Made by a program: the position numbers and the translations under genes
Shown here: positions 16,127 through 24,763 of the stretch, piece after piece
How the letters are laid out: each line of letters opens with the position of its first letter
Numbering within the stretch: the first letter of the stretch is position 1
Assembly (NCBI GenBank): GCA_963769665.1
Contig: CAVYMQ010000003.1
Coordinates: forward strand, 2,046,001 to 2,110,000
Origin: JACCTU01 sp963769665
GTDB lineage: Bacteria; Actinomycetota; Thermoleophilia; Gaiellales; Gaiellaceae
Direction: 5' to 3'
Length of the DNA stretch: 64,000 nucleotides
The notes under the pieces: model-generated
Seen by the model: the letters and a program-made list of their open reading frames with translations, nothing else
The model's database searches: none
Told to the model about the DNA's origin: nothing

Positions 16127-17773
16127 ATGGCGACTCGGCCGACGAAGTACGTCTTCGTCACGGGCGGCGTCGTGTCGGGCCTCGGCAAGGGAATCGTCGC
16201 GGCCTCGCTCGGCCGGCTGCTGAAGGCGCGCGGCCTCACCGTGCAGGCGCAGAAGTTCGACCCGTACCTGAACGTCGATCCCGGCACGATGTCGCCGTTC
16301 CAGCACGGCGAGGTGTTCGTCACCGAGGACGGCGCCGAGACCGATCTCGACATCGGCCACTACGAGCGCTTCGTCGACGAGAACCTCTCGCGCAACTCGT
16401 CGCACACCGCCGGTGGGATCTGGGACGCCGTGCTCCGCAAGGAACGCAAGGGCGAGTTCCTCGGCGCGACCGTGCAGGTCATCCCGCACATCACGAACGA
16501 GATCAAGGCGCGGATCAAGCGGATCGCCGAGACCGAGCCCGTCGACGTGGTCATCTCCGAGATCGGCGGAACCGTCGGGGACATCGAGTCCCTGCCCTTC
16601 CTCGAGGCGATCCGGCAGTTCCGGCGCGAAGCCGGTGTCGAGAACGTCTGCTACGTCCACGTCACCCTCGTGCCGTTCATCGACGCGGCCGGCGAGCTGA
16701 AGACGAAGCCGACGCAGCACTCGGTGAACGAGCTGCGTCGCATCGGTATCCACCCCGACGTGATCGTCTGCCGCTCGCGGGAGGAGGTCTCGGAGGACAT
16801 CCGCGACAAGATCGCGCTCTTCGCCGACGTCGAGCCCAACGCCGTGATCGCGAACCCCGACGTCCGGGACGTCTACCTCGTCCCGCAGGCGCTGCAGGCG
16901 GAGGGGCTCGACCAGCTCGTTGCCACTCGTCTGGGGCTCGAGGTGCCACCGGCCGAGCTCGGCGAGTGGCTGGAGCTCGAGGAGCGCATCGGCGCGCAGA
17001 AAGGCACGGTCACGATCGCGCTCGTCGGCAAGTACGTGAAGCTCCACGACGCGTACCTGTCGGTGCACGAGGCGCTCAAGCACGCGGGCGTGCACCACGG
17101 CACACGCGTGAACGTGCAGTGGGTCGACGCGGAGCACATGTCGTACGAGGAGGCGGTCGCGTCGCTCGACCAGGTCGACGGAGTGCTCGTGCCAGGAGGT
17201 TTCGGGTCGCGCGGCTGGGAGGGCAAGATCCTCGCCTGCCGCGTCGCGCGCGAGCGGGGGATCCCGTACCTCGGCATCTGCCTCGGCATGCACGTGGCGG
17301 TCAGCGAGTTCTCACGGCACGTGCTTGGGCTCGAAGGCGCGAACTCGACGGAGATGGACCCGGAGACGCCGTACCCCGTGATCGACCTGCTGCCCGAGCA
17401 GAAGGAGGTCGAGGACCTCGGCGGCACGATGCGGCTCGGCGCGCAGGCGGTCGAGGTCGCCGCAGGCACGCGGGCACGCGACGCCTACGACGAGCCGGTC
17501 GTCCACGAGCGTCACCGGCATCGCTACGAGGTCAACAACCAGTACCGGCCGCGGCTCATCGAGGGCGGTCTCGTCGTCTCGGGGACGTTCCAGGAGGGAC
17601 GCCTCGTCGAGATCGTCGAGCTGCCCGATCACCCGTGGTTCGTCGCGAGCCAGTTCCACCCGGAGTTCAAGTCACGGCCCACTCGCCCGGCGCCGCTCTT
17701 CCGCGACTTCGTCGGCGCAGCACTCGACCGCTCGCGAGAGCGCCTCGAGCTCGGCGTGTCCGTCGCTTCCTAG
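16127..17773 (+). CDS. pyrG: CTP synthase
   Basis: Converts UTP to CTP using glutamine and ATP. The 548-residue protein has the amidoligase domain (1-270) opening TKYVFVTGGVVSGLGKGI with the P-loop, then the DPYLNVDPGTMSPFQHGEV region. The class I glutamine amidotransferase domain carries nucleophile Cys385 in GICLGMH and the FHPEFKSRP histidine/glutamate pair near the C-terminus. A GGGAGG sequence precedes ATG 16127. It closes the recN-pyrG operon; its stop overlaps the end of a convergent PAS gene by 4 bases. Confidence 0.97.
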   Translation: MATRPTKYVFVTGGVVSGLGKGIVAASLGRLLKARGLTVQAQKFDPYLNVDPGTMSPFQHGEVFVTEDGAETDLDIGHYERFVDENLSRNSSHTAGGIWDAVLRKERKGEFLGATVQVIPHITNEIKARIKRIAETEPVDVVISEIGGTVGDIESLPFLEAIRQFRREAGVENVCYVHVTLVPFIDAAGELKTKPTQHSVNELRRIGIHPDVIVCRSREEVSEDIRDKIALFADVEPNAVIANPDVRDVYLVPQALQAEGLDQLVATRLGLEVPPAELGEWLELEERIGAQKGTVTIALVGKYVKLHDAYLSVHEALKHAGVHHGTRVNVQWVDAEHMSYEEAVASLDQVDGVLVPGGFGSRGWEGKILACRVARERGIPYLGICLGMHVAVSEFSRHVLGLEGANSTEMDPETPYPVIDLLPEQKEVEDLGGTMRLGAQAVEVAAGTRARDAYDEPVVHERHRHRYEVNNQYRPRLIEGGLVVSGTFQEGRLVEIVELPDHPWFVASQFHPEFKSRPTRPAPLFRDFVGAALDRSRERLELGVSVAS

Positions 17774-18147
17774 ATCGGCCAGCCGACCGCGACGTACAGC
17801 GGCATGCCGGCGACGGTCGTCTCGCGCGCGCGGTAGCCGAGCTGGAACACGCTTCCGTTCTTGCGCGTCAGCAACGCGATGCCGTCCCGGTGGCGATGAG
17901 CGACCACCTCGTCGAAGTGCTCGGTCGCCTCGGGTGTGCGCACGACGTCCGTTACGCGCAGCTCGAGCAACTCCGCGCGCGTGTAGCCGAGCAGCTCTGC
18001 TGCGTACGCGTTGACCGCCACGTAGCGCATCTGCTCGTCGGCGACGAAGATCGCGACCGGGCCTGGGTCCACGGCCTCGCCGAGTAGACTCGCCTGGATC
18101 AGCGGCTCGGCCGCGGTCGGGGTGTGCGCGTCATTGCTCATTTTCAA
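17770..18147 (-). CDS. Single PAS-domain protein
   Basis: A 125-residue protein consisting of one PAS sensor domain: VAIFVADEQMRYVAVNAYAAE is the first strand pair, ELLGYTRAELLELRVTDVV the Gly-Tyr helix region, and RKNGSVFQLGYRARE the central sheet. There is no output domain, so it would act through protein contacts or as a small-molecule binder. The TTG at 18147 lies 6 bases after TAGTTT on the minus strand, fitting the leaderless pattern of this genome; ATG 18141 is the alternative. The unit is divergent from the peptidase gene. Confidence 0.8.
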   Translation of the reverse strand: MKMSNDAHTPTAAEPLIQASLLGEAVDPGPVAIFVADEQMRYVAVNAYAAELLGYTRAELLELRVTDVVRTPEATEHFDEVVAHRHRDGIALLTRKNGSVFQLGYRARETTVAGMPLYVAVGWPI

Positions 18148-18167
18148 GTAAGAAAACTAACAGGTAC

Positions 18168-19292
18168 GTGCAGACTTCCCAAGCTTTGAGCCTGTTCCTC
18201 GAGCTGGCGGCGATCCCCTCGCCGCCCGGGAGCGAGCGCTCGGTCGCCGATCGCGTCCTCGCCGAGCTCCGGGAGCTGGGCCTCGACGTCCACGAGGACG
18301 CGACCGGCCCTGAGACCGGCTCGGACACCGGAAACCTCTATGCCGCCTTGCCGGCGACGAACGGCGGCGGCGTCCCGCTCTTCTTCTGCGCCCATCTCGA
18401 CACGGTGCCGCCCCAGGGTCCGATCGAGCCGGTGGTCGAGGACGGCGTCGTCCGGAACGCCGCGGGGACGATCCTGGGAGCCGACAACAAGGCAGCTGTC
18501 GCGGCGATGGTCGAAGCCGTCCGTCGTGTCGTCCGGGAGGAGCTCCCGCACGCCGGGATCGAGCTCCTGCTGACCCCCAAGGAAGAGGTAGGCCTCGTGG
18601 GCGCGGGCGCCTTCGACGAGTCGCGCCTCGTCTCGCGGGTCGGATACGTCTACGACATGGCCGCGCCGATCGGGACGCTGATCATGGCCGCGCCGTACTC
18701 GCGCAAGTTCGACGTGCGCTTCCACGGCAAGGCCGCGCACTCGGGGATGTATCCCGAGGAAGGCCGCTCCGCGATCGCCGCGGCAGCGAGGGCAATCGCC
18801 GACTTTCGCCTCGGCAGGCTCGACGACGAGACGACGGCGAACGTCGGGACGATCGAAGGCGGCAGCGCGACGAACATCGTCCCCGAGTGGTGCTCGTTCA
18901 CCGCCGAGGCGCGCTCGCTCGACGAGCGCAAGCTCGGGGACGTCGTGGCGGAGATGCTCGAGATCGCGACGTTCGCGGCAAGCCTGGCGGAGTGCGACGT
19001 CGAGACGGAGTTGAGCGACGACTACCGCGGCTACCGCTTCAAGCGCGACGACCTGCCCGTTCGGCTCGCGCTCGCGGCGTTCGAGCGCACGGGACACGAG
19101 GTGCGCTTCGAGACGACCGGTGGAGCGGCAGACGCGAACGTCTTCAACGAGCGAGGGCTGCAGTGCCTGAACCTCGCAAACGGGATGGCGGAGATCCACA
19201 CGCCGGACGAGCACATCGCGGTCGACGATCTCGACGCCATGGTCGAGGTCACGCTCGCGCTGATCGACGCCGCGCGCGATGTTGAGCCTTAG
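18168..19292 (+). CDS. M20-family metallopeptidase (PepT-like)
   Basis: A 374-residue zinc peptidase of the M20 family, closest in layout to tripeptide aminopeptidase PepT/PepT2. Metal and catalytic positions visible are CAHLDTV, GADNKAAVAAM, the PKEEVGLVGA glutamates, YDMAAP and the late EIHTPDEHI histidine. A dimerisation domain is inserted at about 185-290 and carries HGKAAHSGMYPEEGRSAI. GTG 18168 starts the homology. It overlaps the next gene by 14 bases, indicating an operon with the DUF3866 and aldo/keto reductase genes. Substrate is probably small peptides; not provable from sequence. Confidence 0.88.
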   Translation: MQTSQALSLFLELAAIPSPPGSERSVADRVLAELRELGLDVHEDATGPETGSDTGNLYAALPATNGGGVPLFFCAHLDTVPPQGPIEPVVEDGVVRNAAGTILGADNKAAVAAMVEAVRRVVREELPHAGIELLLTPKEEVGLVGAGAFDESRLVSRVGYVYDMAAPIGTLIMAAPYSRKFDVRFHGKAAHSGMYPEEGRSAIAAAARAIADFRLGRLDDETTANVGTIEGGSATNIVPEWCSFTAEARSLDERKLGDVVAEMLEIATFAASLAECDVETELSDDYRGYRFKRDDLPVRLALAAFERTGHEVRFETTGGAADANVFNERGLQCLNLANGMAEIHTPDEHIAVDDLDAMVEVTLALIDAARDVEP

Positions 19293-20217
19293 ACGCGGCC
19301 GCGTCACCGCACTGCTCGAGGAGCACGACGGTCTCGTCCGGCTCGAGGTCGACGGCGCACCGTGCGTCGCGTATCCGCGCCTGACGGGGCGGGTCGAGGT
19401 GGGGGACGACGTCGTCGTCAACGTCCAGGCTCGGGAGCTCGGGCTCGGCTCCGGCGGGTTCGACGTGCTGCACGTCAACCTGACGCGTGGCCTCGACCTC
19501 GCCGTCGACGACGGCGCGCACGTGATGAAGCTGCCGTACACGCCACTCCAGTTCGCACGGCGGCACGGTGAGGAGGACACCGACCTGCCGGTGAGCCTCG
19601 ACGGGATGCCCGTCGTCGCGTGTTCGCTGCATAGCCAGGTCACGCCGGCGTGCGCGGCGCTCCGCGGCGTCCGGGTTGCGTACGTTCAGCTCGAAGGCGG
19701 CGCACTGCCCGTCGAGCTGTCCGACTCGCTGCGCGAGCTGCGGCGCGAGGGGTTGCTCGAGACGGCGATCGGGTCGGGCGCCTGCTTCGGCGGAGACGTG
19801 GACTGCGTGAACGTCTACTCGGCGCTCGCGGCCGCGCGCGCACGTGGCGCGGACGTCACCGTCTGCGCGATCGGGCCGGGCGTCGTCGGCACCGGAACGC
19901 GCCTCGGGCACGGGGGCATGGCCGCGGCCGTCGCGATCGCCGCTGCACACGCGCTCGGCGGCAGACCTGTCCTGGCCGTCCGGGTCTCGGAGGGCGACGC
20001 GCGCGAGCGCCATCGCGGCGTCTCACATCACAGCGAGGCGATTCTGTCGGTCTCAGGCGACACGGCGGTCGTTGCCTCGAAAGCCGACGCGTCCGGCTGG
20101 CGTGAAGCGTGCGACGGGCTCACGCTGAGCCACATGGGGCGCGGGCCCGACGGCGACCCGGCGTTCTTCGCGGCCGCCTACGCCGCAGGCGTTCGTGCGC
20201 GCTCGCTCCTCGGCTGA
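19279..20217 (+). CDS. DUF3866-family protein
   Basis: A 312-residue protein matching the actinobacterial DUF3866 family, function unknown. Recognisable segments are VNLTRGLDLAVDDGAHVMKLPYTPLQ, CSLHSQVTPACAALR, VYSALAAARARGADVTVC, IGPGVVGTGTRLGHGGMAAA and ISVSGDT-type strands; residues are soluble throughout, with no signal peptide. ATG 19279 overlaps the peptidase stop by 14 bases and the stop overlaps the next ATG by one base. Co-expression with the M20 peptidase is the only hint of role. Confidence 0.8.
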   Translation: MLSLRRGRVTALLEEHDGLVRLEVDGAPCVAYPRLTGRVEVGDDVVVNVQARELGLGSGGFDVLHVNLTRGLDLAVDDGAHVMKLPYTPLQFARRHGEEDTDLPVSLDGMPVVACSLHSQVTPACAALRGVRVAYVQLEGGALPVELSDSLRELRREGLLETAIGSGACFGGDVDCVNVYSALAAARARGADVTVCAIGPGVVGTGTRLGHGGMAAAVAIAAAHALGGRPVLAVRVSEGDARERHRGVSHHSEAILSVSGDTAVVASKADASGWREACDGLTLSHMGRGPDGDPAFFAAAYAAGVRARSLLG

Positions 20218-20993
20218 TGGAGGAGCGCCGCCTCGGCCCGGTCGTCGGGCTCGGAACGTGGAAGACCTTCGACGGCGAGCTCGACACCGCGCGGGCGGTC
20301 GTCGAGGCGGCCCTCGAGAGCGGCGTGCGCGTGTTCGACACGTCCCCGATGTACGGCCAGGCGGAGCGCACGCTCGCGACGGCAATAGACCCCCGCCGTG
20401 ACGAGGCGCTCGTGGCGACGAAGATCTGGACGCCGGACTCCGCCGAGGCGCGGCGCCAGTACGCCGACCAGCTCGAGTGGTTCGGCGGACGCATCGACCT
20501 CGAGCAGGTGCACAACCTCGTCGCGTGGGAGGAGTACCTGGCCTGGCTCGAGGCAGAGCGCGACGAGGGAAGGATCGGACGCGTCGGCGTGACGCACTAC
20601 GCGTCGAGCGCGTTCCCCGAGCTCGCGCGCGCACTCCGCACGAAGCGCTTCGACGCGGTGCAGCTTCCGTACAACCCGCGTGAACGCGAGTGCGAGCGTG
20701 AGCTGCTCCCGCTCGCGGCCGAACTCGGGATCACGGTGCTCGTGATGGTGCCGCTCGGCTCGGGGCGGCTCGTCGCGCGTTCGCCGGACACCGCGGCGCT
20801 CGAGCCGCTCCGTTCGTTCGGCGTCGAGACCTGGGCGCAGGCGCTGCTGAAGTGGGCGCTCTCGGATGAGCGCGTCGACGCGGTCCTGCCCGCGACCAAG
20901 CGACCGGAGCGGGTCCGCGAGAACGCCGCTGCCGGTAACCCGCCGTGGTTCGGGCCGGAGGAGCGCCGCTACGTCGAGGACCTGGCGGGGTAA
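20217..20993 (+). CDS. Aldo/keto reductase
   Basis: NAD(P)H-dependent carbonyl reductase of the aldo/keto reductase superfamily, 258 residues. The catalytic tetrad is complete: Asp41, Tyr46 (FDTSPMYG), Lys69 (ATKIW) and His99 (QVHNL). The family VGLGTWKTFDG opening and a C-terminal LPATKRPERVRENAAA nucleotide-binding segment are present. At 258 residues it is shorter than typical 280-330 members, consistent with small loops. ATG 20217 overlaps the DUF3866 stop (TGATG). Substrate unknown. Confidence 0.9.
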   Translation: MEERRLGPVVGLGTWKTFDGELDTARAVVEAALESGVRVFDTSPMYGQAERTLATAIDPRRDEALVATKIWTPDSAEARRQYADQLEWFGGRIDLEQVHNLVAWEEYLAWLEAERDEGRIGRVGVTHYASSAFPELARALRTKRFDAVQLPYNPRERECERELLPLAAELGITVLVMVPLGSGRLVARSPDTAALEPLRSFGVETWAQALLKWALSDERVDAVLPATKRPERVRENAAAGNPPWFGPEERRYVEDLAG

Positions 20994-21007
20994 GGTTCGG
21001 CCCGCCC

Positions 21008-22132
21008 GTGAAGATCGGCGTCGCCAAGGAGATCAAGTCCGACGAGTACCGCGTCGCGCTCACACCTGCGGGCGCGCGCGAGCTCGTGCAACGCGGACAC
21101 GAGGTGACGATCGAGACGGGTGCGGGAGTCGGCAGCTCGTTCTCCGACGACGCGTACACCGCCGCCGGCGCCGAGCTCGCGTCGGTCGAGGACGTCTGGG
21201 CCGACTCCGAGCTCCTCCTGAAGGTGAAGGAGCCGATCGAGCCGGAGTACGGCCGCCTGCGCGAGGGTCTCGTCCTCTTCACGTATCTCCACATCGCCGC
21301 GGACGAGCCGCTCACCCGCGCGCTCGTCGACAGCGGCATCACGGGCGTCGCCTACGAGACCGTCGAGACGGACGATCGGCGACTGCCGTTGCTCGCCCCG
21401 ATGAGCGAGATCGCCGGCCGGCTCGCGGCGCAAGCAGGCGCGTACTTCCTCGAGAAGCCGCTCGGGGGCCGCGGCATCCTGCTCGGCGGCGTGCCGGGCG
21501 TCGCCAAGGGTGACGTCGTCGTGATCGGCGGCGGGATGGTCGGCTACAACTCGGCGGTCATCGCGCTCGGTCTCGGCGCGAACGTGACCATCCTCGAACG
21601 GTCGATCGATCGCATGCGCGAGCTCGAGGAGATCCTCGGTGCGAAGGTGAACCTCCTGATGTCGTCGACGCTGCAGATCGAGGAGTCGGTCGCCGTCGCC
21701 GACGTCGTGATCGGCGCGGTGCTCATCCCGGGCGCGGTGGCGCCCAAGCTCGTCACGCGCGAGATGGTCGCGGGAATGAAGGACGGTGCGGTGATCGCCG
21801 ACGTCGCGATCGACCAGGGCGGCTGCTTCGAGACGTCCCGGGCGACGACCCACAGCGATCCCGTCTATACGGTCGACGGGGTGACGCACTACTGCGTCGC
21901 GAACATGCCCGGCGCAGTGCCCGTCACCTCGACGAAGGCGCTCACGAACGCCACGCTGCCGTACGTGGAGGCGATCGCGAACGACGGGCTGCGCGAGGCG
22001 ATCGCCCGCGATCGCGCGCTCGCGAGGGGAGTGAACGTGCTCGACGGCAAGATCACCTACGAAGCGGTTGCCGAGGCCCACGGCCTCGACTACACGCCCC
22101 TCGAGGACGTCCTGCCGCTCTCTCCTGTCTAG
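21008..22132 (+). CDS. ald: Alanine dehydrogenase
   Basis: NAD-dependent L-alanine dehydrogenase, interconverting alanine with pyruvate and ammonia. The 374-residue protein shows the MKIGVAKEIKSDEYRVALTP opening, KVKEPIEPEY with the substrate-binding Lys, the catalytic His in TYLHIAAD, and the Rossmann motif VVIGGGMVGYNSA. ATHSDPVYTVDGVTHYCVANMPGAVP is the conserved C-terminal stretch. GTG 21008 starts at the expected residue; the open frame continues upstream inside the reductase gene. A TAAGGT sequence lies 11-12 bases before it and may be a -10 element. The stop overlaps the 3' end of a small gene on the other strand. Confidence 0.95.
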   Translation: MKIGVAKEIKSDEYRVALTPAGARELVQRGHEVTIETGAGVGSSFSDDAYTAAGAELASVEDVWADSELLLKVKEPIEPEYGRLREGLVLFTYLHIAADEPLTRALVDSGITGVAYETVETDDRRLPLLAPMSEIAGRLAAQAGAYFLEKPLGGRGILLGGVPGVAKGDVVVIGGGMVGYNSAVIALGLGANVTILERSIDRMRELEEILGAKVNLLMSSTLQIEESVAVADVVIGAVLIPGAVAPKLVTREMVAGMKDGAVIADVAIDQGGCFETSRATTHSDPVYTVDGVTHYCVANMPGAVPVTSTKALTNATLPYVEAIANDGLREAIARDRALARGVNVLDGKITYEAVAEAHGLDYTPLEDVLPLSPV

Positions 22133-22269
22133 GAGGACTCGGCCGGTTCCGGCTTCTCAGGCTTCTCGGCCGGCGACACCTTGACGACGACCCAGGTCAC
22201 CGCAGCTGCGAGCGCGATCACAGCGGCTGCGAAGACGATGATCCCGATGATTCCGAGGGCCGTGTCCAT
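22129..22269 (-). CDS. Small single-pass membrane protein (46 aa)
   Basis: A 46-residue protein starting MDTALGIIGIIVFAAA, with one long membrane helix (about 5-30) followed by a short charged tail rich in Lys, Pro and Glu (VSPAEKPEKPEPAESS). The layout predicts the N-terminus outside and the tail in the cytoplasm. Almost every third position is G or C, as in neighbouring genes. It fills the gap between ald and deoB on the opposite strand and ends within the ald stop codon. Function unknown. Confidence 0.6.
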   Translation of the reverse strand: MDTALGIIGIIVFAAAVIALAAAVTWVVVKVSPAEKPEKPEPAESS

Positions 22270-22277
22270 GCGCGGCC

Positions 22278-22283
22278 TAGAAT
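22278..22283 (+). promoter_or_regulatory. Leaderless -10 box of deoB
   Basis: TAGAAT, a near-consensus -10 hexamer, ends 6 bases before the deoB ATG at 22290. A start about 7 bases downstream would fall on the A of ATG, predicting a leaderless deoB-pdp-mutM message. No clear -35 element was seen at 16-18 bases upstream. Confidence 0.5.
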
Positions 22284-22289
22284 AGCCCG

Positions 22290-23468
22290 ATGCCCCGCGC
22301 GTGCGTCATCGTGCTGGATGCGGTCGGGGCGGGCGCCCTTCCCGACGCAGCGGAGTACGGCAAGGACGACCCGACCGCCGACACGCTCGGGAACGTCTCC
22401 CGGGCGGTCGGAGGGCTGGACCTGCCCAGCCTGGAAGCGCTCGGGCTCGGGAACGTCGAGCCGCTCGAGGGCTGCCCGCCTCAGGCCGGAGCACCGGCGA
22501 TCGCCGGGCGGCTCCTAGAGCGCTCGAAGGGCAAGGACACGACGACCGGCCACTGGGAGCTGATGGGGATCGTCACCGCACAACCCTTCCCCACGTATCC
22601 GCACGGGTTCCCGCACGACGTGATCGACCCGTTCATGCACAAGACGGGCCGCGGTGTGATCGGCAACAAGGCCGCGTCGGGGACGGAGATCATCCAGGAG
22701 CTCGGCGAAGAGCACCAGAAGACGGGCAAGTGGATCGTCTACACCTCTGCCGACTCCGTCTTCCAGATCGCCGCCCACGAAGAGACGATCCCGCTCGACG
22801 AGCTCTACGAGGCCTGTCGCTCCGCGCGCGAGCTCTTGACGGGCAAGCACGAGGTCGGCCGCGTGATCGCGCGGCCGTTCACGGGCGAGCCCGGGAACTA
22901 CACGCGCACGCCGAACCGGCACGACTTCTCCGTCGCACCGCGCACGCCGAACTACCTGACGCTGCTGCAGGACGCGGGGGTCAAGATCCACGGCGTCGGC
23001 AAGATCCACGACATCTTCGCGGGCGTCGGGATCGACGAGTCGCACCCGACGAAGTCCAACGTCGAAGGCATCTCCGAGACGATTCGCCTCCTGCAGGAAG
23101 CGGACGACGGCACGCTCGTGTTCGTCAACCTCGTCGAGACCGACATGCTGTGGGGCCACCGCAACGACCCGGTCAACTTCCATCGCTGCCTCCAGGACTT
23201 CGACCGTCGGCTGACGGACATCCTCGACGCGCTGCGACCGGGCGACCTGCTCGTGCTCACGTCGGACCACGGCTGCGACCCGACGACGCCGAGCACCGAC
23301 CACACGCGCGAGCACGCGCTCTTGCTGGCCTACGCCGAGGGCCGCAACGCCAACGGGCACGTGCACGAGGAAGGCGAGTTCGCCGACGTCGGCGCGACCG
23401 TGAACGCGTGGCTCGGCGGCAAGTCGCCGGGGCGGGGGATCCCGGGCCGCTCGATCTACGACGGGTGA
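22290..23468 (+). CDS. deoB: Phosphopentomutase
   Basis: Interconverts ribose (or deoxyribose) 1-phosphate and 5-phosphate in nucleoside salvage. The 392-residue alkaline-phosphatase-fold enzyme shows VLDAVGAGALPDA with the first metal Asp, KDTTTGHWELMG with the phosphorylated Thr region, ESHPTKSNVEG, NLVETDMLWGHRNDP, and TSDHGCDPTTPSTDHTREH carrying the metal Asp/His set. Length is typical. ATG 22290 lies directly after a TAGAAT box. The next gene overlaps by 4 bases and encodes the phosphorylase that makes its substrate. Confidence 0.97.
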   Translation: MPRACVIVLDAVGAGALPDAAEYGKDDPTADTLGNVSRAVGGLDLPSLEALGLGNVEPLEGCPPQAGAPAIAGRLLERSKGKDTTTGHWELMGIVTAQPFPTYPHGFPHDVIDPFMHKTGRGVIGNKAASGTEIIQELGEEHQKTGKWIVYTSADSVFQIAAHEETIPLDELYEACRSARELLTGKHEVGRVIARPFTGEPGNYTRTPNRHDFSVAPRTPNYLTLLQDAGVKIHGVGKIHDIFAGVGIDESHPTKSNVEGISETIRLLQEADDGTLVFVNLVETDMLWGHRNDPVNFHRCLQDFDRRLTDILDALRPGDLLVLTSDHGCDPTTPSTDHTREHALLLAYAEGRNANGHVHEEGEFADVGATVNAWLGGKSPGRGIPGRSIYDG

Positions 23469-24763
23469 TTCGTCCCGCTGAGCTGATCGAACGCAAGCGC
23501 GACGGCGGCGAGCTCGACGCCGACGAGGTCGCGGATCTCGTGCTCGGGTATGCGCGCGACGAGATTCCCGACTACCAGATGGCCGCCTTCTGCATGGCGG
23601 TGTTCTTTCGCGGCTTGACGCCTACAGAGACGTTCGCGTTCACCGACGCGATGGTGCGGAGCGGCGACACGCTCGACCTGCACGCGGCGCTGGGACGAAC
23701 GGTGGTCGACAAGCACTCGACCGGCGGCGTGGGGGACAAGACGACGATCGCGGTCGGGCCGATCGTCGCCGCCTGCGGCGTCCCGTTCGGAAAGATGAGC
23801 GGGCGCGGCCTCGGCCACACCGGCGGCACGCTCGACAAGCTCGAGGCGATCCCGGGGTTCCGCGTCGAGCTCTCGGAAGACGAGTTCGTCGCGCAGGTCA
23901 AAGACATCGGGCTGGCGATCATCGGCCAGACCGGGGATCTCGTCCCCGCCGACAAGCGGTTGTACGCGCTGCGCGACGTCACCGCGACCGTCGACAACGT
24001 CGAGCTGATCGCGGCGAGCATCATGTCCAAGAAGATCGCCTCGGGCGCCGACGCGATCGTCCTCGACGTCAAGGTCGGCGACGGCGCCTTCATGAAGACG
24101 ATCGAGCAGGCGCGGACGCTCGCGGAGACGATGCGCGGCCTCGGCGAGCGCGCGGGCCGGCGCGTCAGCTGCCTGCTCACCGACATGGACCAGCCGCTCG
24201 GGCGCGCGGTCGGAAACGCGCTCGAGCTCATGGAGGCGAGGGCGACGCTCGTCGGCGAGGGGCCCGACGACTTCACCGAGCTGGTGCTCAGCGCGTCGGC
24301 GCACTTGCTCGCGTTGTCCGACCTCGAGGTCGACGAGCAGGAAGGCCGCACGCGGGCGGAGGCCGCGATCCGTGACGGATCCGCGCTCGAGCGCTACGAG
24401 CGCTGGATCAGCGCGCAGGGCGGAGACCCGAGCGAGGACGTGCTGCCGCGCGCGGCGGTCGTGCAGCAGGTCGAGTCGCCGGGGTCGGGCTACGTCAGGC
24501 GGCTGCGCGCACTCCCGGTCGGCATCGCGGCGCTCGAGCTCGGCGCGGGGCGCGCGCGCAAGGACGACGCGATCGACCATGCCGTGGGCATCGTGTGTCT
24601 GCGCAAGCGCGGCGACGAGGTGGAGCGTGGCGAGCGGATCGCCGAGATCCACGCGCGCACCGACGACGAGGCAGCCGCGGCCGCCGAGCGGGTGCTCGGC
24701 GCGTACGAGTTCGGTGCGGAGCCTCCCGAGCACCGGCCGATCGTGCTCGACGTCCTTGCCTGA
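23465..24763 (+). CDS. Pyrimidine-nucleoside (thymidine) phosphorylase
   Basis: Phosphorolysis of pyrimidine nucleosides to base and (deoxy)ribose 1-phosphate. The 432-residue protein opens RPAELIERKRDGGELDADEV and carries the phosphate-binding DKHSTGGVGDKTT, the SGRGLGHTGGTLDKLEAIPG signature, the SIMSKKIASGADAIVLDVKVG segment and a C-terminal PYNP-type domain. GTG 23465 overlaps the deoB stop as GTGA; the open frame runs far upstream inside deoB. Both deoA- and pdp-type enzymes fit, so no symbol is given. The stop overlaps the mutM TTG start by 8 bases. Confidence 0.93.
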   Translation: MIRPAELIERKRDGGELDADEVADLVLGYARDEIPDYQMAAFCMAVFFRGLTPTETFAFTDAMVRSGDTLDLHAALGRTVVDKHSTGGVGDKTTIAVGPIVAACGVPFGKMSGRGLGHTGGTLDKLEAIPGFRVELSEDEFVAQVKDIGLAIIGQTGDLVPADKRLYALRDVTATVDNVELIAASIMSKKIASGADAIVLDVKVGDGAFMKTIEQARTLAETMRGLGERAGRRVSCLLTDMDQPLGRAVGNALELMEARATLVGEGPDDFTELVLSASAHLLALSDLEVDEQEGRTRAEAAIRDGSALERYERWISAQGGDPSEDVLPRAAVVQQVESPGSGYVRRLRALPVGIAALELGAGRARKDDAIDHAVGIVCLRKRGDEVERGERIAEIHARTDDEAAAAAERVLGAYEFGAEPPEHRPIVLDVLA

